A DNA stretch of 28,827 nucleotides, from the NCBI GenBank assembly GCA_964587525.1, contig CAZPLZ010000014.1, forward strand, positions 1 through 28,827, written 5' to 3'. Positions 23,833 through 28,827 of the stretch are shown here, piece after piece; position 1 is the stretch's first letter; each line of letters begins with the position of its first letter. Position numbers and translations under genes: made by a program. The notes beneath the pieces were generated by a model, which saw only the letters and a list, made by a program, of their open reading frames with translations, was not told the origin of the DNA and did no database searches. This DNA comes from CAZPLZ01 sp964587525 (GTDB taxonomy: Bacteria > Oederibacteriota > CAKKQC01).

Positions 23833-23904
23833 CTAATTAATGCTGACGCGGAAGCAGACGCAGCCGGTGGTGAAGATGCCGACCTCGTTCACCGTCCAGC
23901 GCAG
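23833..23904 (-). pseudogene. Orphan C-terminal remnant A of the DUF11-like surface protein
   Basis: The minus strand reads LRWTVNEVGIFTTGCVCFRVSIN then TAG. This closely matches the C-terminus of the large gene at the right edge (LRWTIDEIGIKTTGCVCFRVTVD). At DNA level 23844-23904 matches remnant B (24614-24674) in 59 of 61 bases. Upstream sequence is unrelated, so only the end of a gene was retained or copied. Confidence 0.75.
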
Positions 23905-23941
23905 GAGCGGTATTAGCTCACCAGACTGACGCCCGCGGGAC

Positions 23942-24334
23942 TCAGACCAGGTCGATCCGGGCGCGCGACCTCGCCGCAGACGCCATCTTCGCATCCCGTG
24001 TGACGAGGGGAGCCTCGAGCGCCTCGGCCAACGCGACATAAACAGCGTCGTACGCTGTAAGGTTGTGTCGCAGCGCCCATACGCGCTGAAGGAGGACCCC
24101 ATGCGGATATCGAGTCAGGGGAAGGTCCCCCAGATCCTCAAGGGCTTCCTCCGCCCGCCCTTCCGTCAAGCGGCGCCCGGCGACGAAACGACGAAGCACC
24201 TGCGCGACCTCCACATCAATGAGATGGGGTGCATGGAGGGTCTCCCCTGGCCTGAAGATCCTGCGCTCGATCACCCCCGCAGCAGATGTACGCAGGAGCA
24301 GATCGAGCACCGTCGAGGCATCGAGGACGATCAG
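23942..24334 (-). CDS. vapC: VapC-type PIN-domain toxin
   Basis: The product is a 130-residue PIN ribonuclease. The acidic active-site residues are visible as Asp in IVLDAS (residue 5), Glu in LIDVEVAQVLRR, Asp in TAYDAVYVALAEA and Asp in LVTRDAK. The first aspartate is retained only if translation starts at the CTG at 24334, which overlaps the antitoxin stop (CTGA). The later GTG at 24310 would remove it. The toxin would cut RNA, usually tRNA, when its partner is degraded. Overlap with the antitoxin gene implies translational coupling. Confidence 0.88.
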   Translation of the reverse strand: MIVLDASTVLDLLLRTSAAGVIERRIFRPGETLHAPHLIDVEVAQVLRRFVAGRRLTEGRAEEALEDLGDLPLTRYPHGVLLQRVWALRHNLTAYDAVYVALAEALEAPLVTRDAKMASAARSRARIDLV

Positions 24335-24561
24335 GCCCGCCGGCGCTCCGCACGAACCGCGTCCACAAGGGAGCCCCCCAGCCTCGGGCTCGTCCGGCCC
24401 GCCAGCCGGGCACGCAGCTCATCCACGGTGGGGCGCTCCGCGACTGACCGCACCTCCGCAAGCAGGTAGTCGGACAGCGACATCCCTGCGATCGCCGCGC
24501 AGGCCTTGAGCCGGCGGTGCAACTCCTCAGGGACGTTGCGAATCTGAATCATGCTGCTCAT
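24331..24561 (-). CDS. FitA/VapB-like RHH antitoxin
   Basis: The 76-residue product (MSSMIQIRNVPEELHRRLK, followed by a helix GMSLSDYLLAEV and a toxin-binding tail DELRARLAGR) is a FitA-type ribbon-helix-helix antitoxin. MIQIRNV forms the DNA-contacting beta strand. An internal ATG at 24552 could also be used. The promoter places transcription initiation at or next to the ATG, so the mRNA may be leaderless, and no Shine-Dalgarno sequence is present. It precedes and overlaps the PIN toxin gene. Confidence 0.85.
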   Translation of the reverse strand: MSSMIQIRNVPEELHRRLKACAAIAGMSLSDYLLAEVRSVAERPTVDELRARLAGRTSPRLGGSLVDAVRAERRRA

Positions 24562-24567
24562 GCTAGA

Positions 24568-24596
24568 AGCATAATCACATGTGCTCCACATGTCAA
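24568..24596 (-). promoter_or_regulatory. vapB promoter with palindromic operator
   Basis: On the minus strand TTGACA (plus 24591-24596) is separated by exactly 17 bases from TATGCT (24568-24573), followed six bases later by ATG 24561. Between them ACATGTG-CTC-CACATGT (24577-24593) is a perfect 7-3-7 inverted repeat, ideally placed for repression by the RHH antitoxin. The expected transcription start is at or a base or two from the ATG. Confidence 0.65.
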
Positions 24597-24602
24597 GCGC
24601 CT

Positions 24603-24713
24603 CTAATCGACTGTGACGCGGAAGCACATGCAGCCGGTGGTGAAGATGCCGACCTCGTTCACCGTCCAGCGCAGCCAGGTTGCGTTCGTCGGAGGTGAGG
24701 TGCCCCCCGAGCC
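24603..24713 (-). pseudogene. Orphan C-terminal remnant B of the DUF11-like surface protein
   Basis: The minus strand encodes GSGGTSPPTNATWLRWTVNE followed by VGIFTTGCMCFRVTVD and TAG, aligned to the last 36 residues of the right-edge protein. It is longer than remnant A and nearly identical to it where they overlap. No start or upstream domain remains, and the upstream flank switches to the promoter-like region of the decayed nucleotidyltransferase. Confidence 0.75.
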
Positions 24714-24723
24714 ATAGAACTAT

Positions 24724-24743
24724 ATGTATAGTGCGCTATACAT
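24724..24743. promoter_or_regulatory. Perfect 8-4-8 inverted repeat upstream of the nucleotidyltransferase remnant
   Basis: ATGTATAG-TGCG-CTATACAT lies one base before the ATG at 24745. It has the look of a toxin-antitoxin operator with an embedded TATA-like -10. It may be the surviving control site of the module whose coding remnant follows. Confidence 0.4.
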
Positions 24744-24744
24744 T

Positions 24745-24927
24745 ATGGTGCTCAACGGGTCGAGACCACGCAGGGCGGTCGCTGCCGCCCCTCTTGGAGC
24801 ACATTATGAACGTGTCCGACTAATGGACTTGCAGGACTTGCTACACAGACCGGTGGATGTGGTCACAGCTCCAGGGTTGCGTGAGAGGATCCGCAATTGA
24901 ATCCTACGTGAGGCAGTTACGCTCTGA
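24745..24927 (+). pseudogene. Decayed MNT-type nucleotidyltransferase (MntA-like) C-terminus
   Basis: The frame from ATG 24745 first reads poorly, then gives LMDLQDLLHRPVDVVT, APGLRERIRN, a TGA (24898-24900), and ILREAVTL before a second TGA at 24925. The segment matches the end of small nucleotidyltransferase antitoxins (pattern DL...LLGR.VDLVT..GL...I....L.EAV). The catalytic GSxxxG..DSDxD region is absent and an in-frame stop interrupts the tail, so this is a remnant. No HEPN partner is seen. Confidence 0.45.
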
Positions 24928-24997
24928 GGGATGACCGTGAGCGACTCCTTTGAGCTGGCATTTTGACAGGCTCGGAGTCGGCCAATCAGAGGAACCA

Positions 24998-25465
24998 CTA
25001 GCTAGACTGGGCGAAGCTTTTAACGGCGTCCTGAATCTTACATGTGGAAATGAAGCGCATATGACGAAAATCACTGGCGTTTTCCGTGACAATGGTGCCG
25101 ACGCCGGCTTCTTGCATCGTCATAGCTAGGAACAGGTCATACCAGACTGGCCCGCTGATCCCGAGCGATCCGCCCTCGCGGATGGCCCGGATGACCGTGC
25201 CCCGGGAAGGATAGATCTTCGACAGTCGCCGCGACTGGTAGAGCGTTTTCGCGATCTGGGCGGCCTGGCCGCTGGATAACGGCGGATCAACGAAGCGGCT
25301 GCGGGTGACCACCGCGGCAAATTCGATGATGTTTTGTGGCGCAATACAGAATCGCCCGCGCGTGCGTAAACCCTGGTCTACCAGTAGCGCTGCAGCAGTA
25401 TGCAACGGAGAGCCTTTGTACACCGCGTGCACGAGCGCATTGGTGTCCAGCAGGGCAACTGGCAT
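24998..25465 (-). CDS. PIN-domain toxin (second TA module)
   Basis: The 155-residue protein is a PIN ribonuclease with Asp7 in LLDTNALVHAV, Glu48 in NIIEFAAVV, Asp in PVWYDLFLAMTM and Asp in VTENASDF. It starts MPVALLDTN at ATG 25465, nine bases after the stop of the predicted antitoxin. The protein is unlike the upstream VapC except for the active-site pattern, so the two TA modules are not recent duplicates. Confidence 0.88.
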   Translation of the reverse strand: MPVALLDTNALVHAVYKGSPLHTAAALLVDQGLRTRGRFCIAPQNIIEFAAVVTRSRFVDPPLSSGQAAQIAKTLYQSRRLSKIYPSRGTVIRAIREGGSLGISGPVWYDLFLAMTMQEAGVGTIVTENASDFRHMRFISTCKIQDAVKSFAQSS

Positions 25466-25474
25466 CAGGCGCTT

Positions 25475-25726
25475 CTATTCGTAGATGTGCTCTCTCCGGA
25501 GGGAGGAGATCACACGGCCATCAACCGCGCCTAATGGATCCGGCGGCTCCTGCTGTTTGCGATGTTTCCATGGCTGGTGTTTTTTCGTCTGCTCGATGCG
25601 TCGAAGGTATGTTTGGACATCGTACACCCGAGATGGCTTTCCACCTTTAAAAACGACGACGACTGCTTTTGCCCTTTTGCCTCTCTCTAAGAGCCTTTGT
25701 GAGACGGCCCGCGGAACGTGTTCCAT
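25475..25726 (-). CDS. Predicted antitoxin of the second TA module
   Basis: The 83-residue product begins MEHVPRAVSQRLLERGKR, has a strand-rich middle (AVVVVFKGGKPSRVYDVQTYL), and ends DPLGAVDGRVISSLRREHIYE, an acidic toxin-binding-like tail. Small proteins of this shape immediately upstream of PIN genes act as antitoxins. I recognise the style but cannot name the subfamily. A strong AGGGAGGT site precedes ATG 25726 and the spacing to the toxin gene is nine bases. Confidence 0.75.
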   Translation of the reverse strand: MEHVPRAVSQRLLERGKRAKAVVVVFKGGKPSRVYDVQTYLRRIEQTKKHQPWKHRKQQEPPDPLGAVDGRVISSLRREHIYE

Positions 25727-25762
25727 TGTACCTCCCTGTTGAAACCAGCACTATCATGGAAG

Positions 25763-25791
25763 AGTATAACATAATATAAGTATCGTGTAAA
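25763..25791 (-). promoter_or_regulatory. Promoter of the second TA module
   Basis: On the minus strand TTTACA (plus 25786-25791) and TATACT (25763-25768) are separated by exactly 17 bases, giving a leader of about 30 bases with AGGGAGGT before ATG 25726. ATAAC-T-GTTAT (25793-25803), a 5-1-5 inverted repeat, sits directly upstream of the -35 and may be an operator. The flanking 25735-25823 is AT-rich and otherwise featureless. Confidence 0.6.
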
Positions 25792-25823
25792 GATAACTGT
25801 TATGTAAAATATTTACACCGAAT

Positions 25824-28800
25824 TCAATCCACCGTGACGCGGAAGCAGACGCAGCCGGTGGTCTTGATCCCGATCTCGTCGATGGTCCAGCGCAGCCAGG
25901 TCGTGGTGGTCGGAGGTGAGGTGCCGCTCGCCGAGCCGCCGATGTCGGTCCAGTCGGCCTTCGGCGGAATCGTCGCGCTGGCGGTGGTGGCATACGCCAT
26001 CGAATACCCCACGGGATTCGTGGGGGGACCACACATAAAGGCGGCGCTTGCTGGATCGGGCAGGTACCCAGTCCCGTTGGGGATCGCATCCGTGATGGTA
26101 AAGTCAAACGCCGAGGCGGAGGAGTAATTGCTCCAGCAAATATTGAACGTCACGGTGTCCCCGGAGGCCTGCACCGAGAACTTCGGCTCCTTGAGCAACT
26201 TCACATCCGTCGCAACGACCATCACGGTGGTCACCCCGATGATTGAGCCATCCACGGTATCGGTCGCGACGATCGTCTGCAACCCCAGCTCGGTCAGCGT
26301 GACGTCGTAAAATATTCTGACCCCGTTGTCGGGCCCGCTACCACCACCAGTGGTCCACGTGTAGTCGTAGGAGGCCATGCCACTGCTTTCGATCTGGGCG
26401 TCGGGGTCAGTGGAGGTGAATGAGGTCGTCCCCACGTAATCGGTCTTGGTCCCGCCCGCGGTCTCCACCACCACCACGGTGATCCAGAAATTCTGTCCCG
26501 AATAGACGACTGGCGGAGCGATGATGTCGTAGTGCACGCCCTGCGCGACGAATGGGGCCGTGTAGGTCTTCTGGGAAAGTTGGCAGCGGATCTCGTGCGC
26601 CACGGCGATAATCCCCCCGGTGGAGGTAATCTTCCAGTTGCGGCGCTCCGGAGCGCTCCCGGGAGGCGTGAGAGCTTTAAACGACACGCATTCGTCCGGC
26701 CCGTCGGTGGTATACGTGGCATCGTAGCCATCGCTGCTCACCGCGCGCACGACGGTGCCGGTCTTCGGCAGGTACACGTCAAGGGTGGTGGTGGTAAAGT
26801 TCGGGCTCGCGCATGCCCAATTGGGCTCCGCCTGATGGAACCAAAACTCATTGCCCGATGGCGTCCCGGATGCCGCATGCAGGAGCGATCCGGGTCCGTA
26901 ACCGCTCACCAAGCCCCTGCCGTTTTGGATCTGGATGGGCCCGCCGCTCAGGAGCTTGATCTTGTACACCGAGAACGTGTCCTTGAAGAATCGGTCATAG
27001 CCCGGACCGTACACGTGCGCGTTACTGGGGTTGGCGATGCCCGCCGGCACGGTGTCGATCGTCCTCAGCACCCAGTAACCGGAGTTCCCCACCAGATTGG
27101 GGGTCAGGAATTCGGCCGGGTTCAACGGGAGGGTTGGATCGTCCGAAAAGTACTCCCAGATTTCATAGGCCGCATCCACCGTGCCTACGTTGCCCACGAT
27201 GCAACTGCTGGACTTGAGGTTGTCCCGGCCGACATACGCATAAAACGTGGCCGGAAGCGTGGTGTTGACCAGATACCCGTTTTCCTTGTTCGGGGCCATG
27301 CCGCTCAAACTGTTGAACGAGCCGCCCTGCCCGATGCCGATGAGGCCCTTATACGGGATGATCGGAGCGTCGGAGGAGATGACTTTGTGGAACCCTTGCT
27401 CGGTCACGTTGTAAAACCATTGGCTCTCGATGTTCAGCTCCGAGGTCGTCCGGTAGCTCCACGTGGAGCTTGGGACATCCCACTTAAAGACATGCAACGT
27501 CGTCGGGCTGGTCTCGGAAGTATTGACTAGGTACAGGCCATCTTTGTCCCGCTGGTTGCACAATCGGTTGTACCCGTAGGTCGTAAACCCACGATAGGTC
27601 AGGCTCGTGGTTTGCTGGTAGACGGAGGTATCCGCATTGTTGCTTGCGTCGCCGGACTGTACCTCCCAAATGAGTGGCGCGTTGGACACCAGCTTGTAGA
27701 TGTTGTGGATGCTGCTCGCGCCTGAAGGTTCCTCGCAGGCTGAGTAGGCGGAAGGCTTAAAGATGGTGGGCTTGCGCTCGGGCCCGCAGCCTGGGGGATC
27801 ATACCAGTCCGGACTCCCTACCGTGGTGCAGGTCCCCGCGAACGTAATGATCGGAGGGGTTAAGCCCCCGTCATTGACCCACGCATCGCCAGTGTGATCC
27901 TGCTTGTACAAGGCGAAATTGGTTCGCTTGCTCAGCGGAACAAACGCGATATAGTAGGTCTGCGTGGCTATCTGCGGATCCGTGTTGCAGCAATCATGGA
28001 ATCCGGCTGCGTTGTTGGCAAAACCGATGTAGCTGATATAGGTCGTGCGGAGCTTGATCGGCGCCTCATGGGTGAACAGCTTGGTATTGATCGAGTGCCC
28101 GGTGCCCCCCACGATGTCTGGGTTGCCCAGCGCCAGCACCGAGATGCGGTTCACCGCGGTGTCCCCGTCAGCAGCCGTGTCTTTCACCTGGGCTTTCCAC
28201 CGCAGCGTCATGGTCATGCCAGGGGGCATATCCAGCTTCCAGGTGAGCAACGTGGTTTCACCCTTGGCGCCCGTGAGCAAGCTTCCGGGGCTGGCCGCCG
28301 CGCAGCCAGAAGGCGTCATCGTCCACCCCACGCAAGGGTCCTCGAACCCGCAGCTCACACACCACACGTTCAGCTCCAGCGGCACCGTGTCCCAGATGTT
28401 GACGTTCCACCACGTCATCTTGTCCGAGGTATTCTTGAGGGAGATCTCGTAGATCATCTCGTCCGGGGACTGGCCCAGCGCCGATTCAAAGAGCAGGTCG
28501 TTGTCGCCAACTTTCCAGAACAGGAAGCGCCTGACCGTGGTCAAGCTCGGGTTGGAGGCACGTCCAGAGGCGCAGCCCGCCGCAGGATCCCAGGACAGGT
28601 GTGCCTTGTTGGACAGGAACTCCCCTTCGGGGGCCCCATCCGTGCCAGCCTCCGCAGGCATGAGGGTGTTCCCCCAGTCCACCGTCACGGAGAAGGTGAT
28701 CTCCCCCGTGGCGCCGCCGAGGGTGCTCAGCGGCCCGTTGACGGTCCAGAGCAGCCGCGGAGGGTCTTCAGCAGGCGCGGGTACGCCGCTCACATAGTGC

Positions 28801-28827
28801 GTGTACTGCGGCCTGGTGTCCAGGACC
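25824..28827 (-). CDS. Large DUF11-like extracellular/surface protein, 3' part only
   Basis: The frame is open to the right edge of the window (reading VLDTRPQYTHYVSG at the boundary), so the true start lies outside and at least 1,000 residues are encoded. The first 220 residues look like DUF11-type beta-sandwich repeats (TVNGPLSTLGGATG; KNTSDKMTWWNVNIWDTVP). A long central region (about 260-800) has Tyr, Asn, Thr and Gly-rich strands with repeated NAPLIWEV, SDAPIIPY and TGGIIAVAHE phrases, reminiscent of IgGFc-binding-like adhesion modules. The C-terminus is another DUF11 unit ending TGCVCFRVTVD. There are no catalytic motifs and no visible LPxTG anchor. Adhesion or a surface-layer role is inference. 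Its 3' end is duplicated twice to the left. Confidence 0.75.
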   Translation of the reverse strand, partial: VLDTRPQYTHYVSGVPAPAEDPPRLLWTVNGPLSTLGGATGEITFSVTVDWGNTLMPAEAGTDGAPEGEFLSNKAHLSWDPAAGCASGRASNPSLTTVRRFLFWKVGDNDLLFESALGQSPDEMIYEISLKNTSDKMTWWNVNIWDTVPLELNVWCVSCGFEDPCVGWTMTPSGCAAASPGSLLTGAKGETTLLTWKLDMPPGMTMTLRWKAQVKDTAADGDTAVNRISVLALGNPDIVGGTGHSINTKLFTHEAPIKLRTTYISYIGFANNAAGFHDCCNTDPQIATQTYYIAFVPLSKRTNFALYKQDHTGDAWVNDGGLTPPIITFAGTCTTVGSPDWYDPPGCGPERKPTIFKPSAYSACEEPSGASSIHNIYKLVSNAPLIWEVQSGDASNNADTSVYQQTTSLTYRGFTTYGYNRLCNQRDKDGLYLVNTSETSPTTLHVFKWDVPSSTWSYRTTSELNIESQWFYNVTEQGFHKVISSDAPIIPYKGLIGIGQGGSFNSLSGMAPNKENGYLVNTTLPATFYAYVGRDNLKSSSCIVGNVGTVDAAYEIWEYFSDDPTLPLNPAEFLTPNLVGNSGYWVLRTIDTVPAGIANPSNAHVYGPGYDRFFKDTFSVYKIKLLSGGPIQIQNGRGLVSGYGPGSLLHAASGTPSGNEFWFHQAEPNWACASPNFTTTTLDVYLPKTGTVVRAVSSDGYDATYTTDGPDECVSFKALTPPGSAPERRNWKITSTGGIIAVAHEIRCQLSQKTYTAPFVAQGVHYDIIAPPVVYSGQNFWITVVVVETAGGTKTDYVGTTSFTSTDPDAQIESSGMASYDYTWTTGGGSGPDNGVRIFYDVTLTELGLQTIVATDTVDGSIIGVTTVMVVATDVKLLKEPKFSVQASGDTVTFNICWSNYSSASAFDFTITDAIPNGTGYLPDPASAAFMCGPPTNPVGYSMAYATTASATIPPKADWTDIGGSASGTSPPTTTTWLRWTIDEIGIKTTGCVCFRVTVD

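Noticed and set aside
26532..27530. 332-codon plus-strand frame opposite the surface protein
   Set aside because: It has no recognisable fold or upstream ribosome-binding site; the minus-strand frame has clear DUF11-like domains.
1..28827. CRISPR array or tRNA/rRNA genes
   Set aside because: No regularly spaced direct repeats and no cloverleaf or rRNA-like sequence noticed on reading both strands.

Overview
The window reads as a mosaic piece of the chromosome of an uncultured, probably Gram-negative environmental bacterium. A lipoprotein-type signal on a ChbG/YdjC enzyme, a large DUF11-type surface protein and cytoplasmic sugar-acid enzymes point that way. There is no rRNA, tRNA or other phylogenetic marker, so I do not name a phylum. 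Most of it is about 55-62% G+C. One gene (4.2-5.2 kb) is only about one-third G+C and is clearly foreign.

Layout. (1) 0-3.4 kb: a UPF0261/Tm-1-like protein, a PEP-hydrolase-like TIM-barrel protein (apparently with an ATA start) and a 3-hydroxyisobutyrate-dehydrogenase-like reductase. (2) 3.4-4.2 kb: a small membrane protein and two truncated genes, a Nudix hydrolase and a GNAT acetyltransferase. (3) 4.2-6.1 kb: a divergent pair, an AT-rich APH/ThrB2-fold kinase and an AAC(3)-family acetyltransferase. (4) 6.16-14.98 kb: an accessory block bounded by a 58-bp imperfect direct repeat. It holds two minus-strand gene sets back to back: PLD nuclease, cytoplasmic subtilisin and two membrane proteins; and membrane protein, patatin lipase, membrane protein and a truncated DUF1837/HamA-like gene. 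A four-repeat YegP/DUF1508 protein and small HTH and membrane ORFs are also there. The composition resembles a defence or stress island, but no known complete system is recognisable.

(5) 15.0-22.6 kb: a carbohydrate-utilisation cluster with aldo/keto reductase, ChbG/YdjC deacetylase (divergent lipoprotein), DUF1537 acid-sugar kinase, PfkB kinase, class I DeoC/LacD-type aldolase, Gfo/Idh/MocA oxidoreductase and a ceramidase-like hydrolase. Oxidation or reduction, phosphorylation and aldol cleavage form a plausible route for an unusual sugar acid or polyol. The three genes at the left end of the window have the same flavour, so the accessory block may sit inside one larger catabolic region.

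(6) 22.6-28.8 kb: a DUF4143 ATPase, two PIN-domain toxin-antitoxin modules, a decayed MNT-type nucleotidyltransferase and the 3' part of a very large DUF11-like surface protein that runs off the right edge. Two orphan copies of that protein's C-terminal end (23.8 and 24.6 kb) alternate with the toxin-antitoxin modules. This is the clearest repeat architecture in the window.
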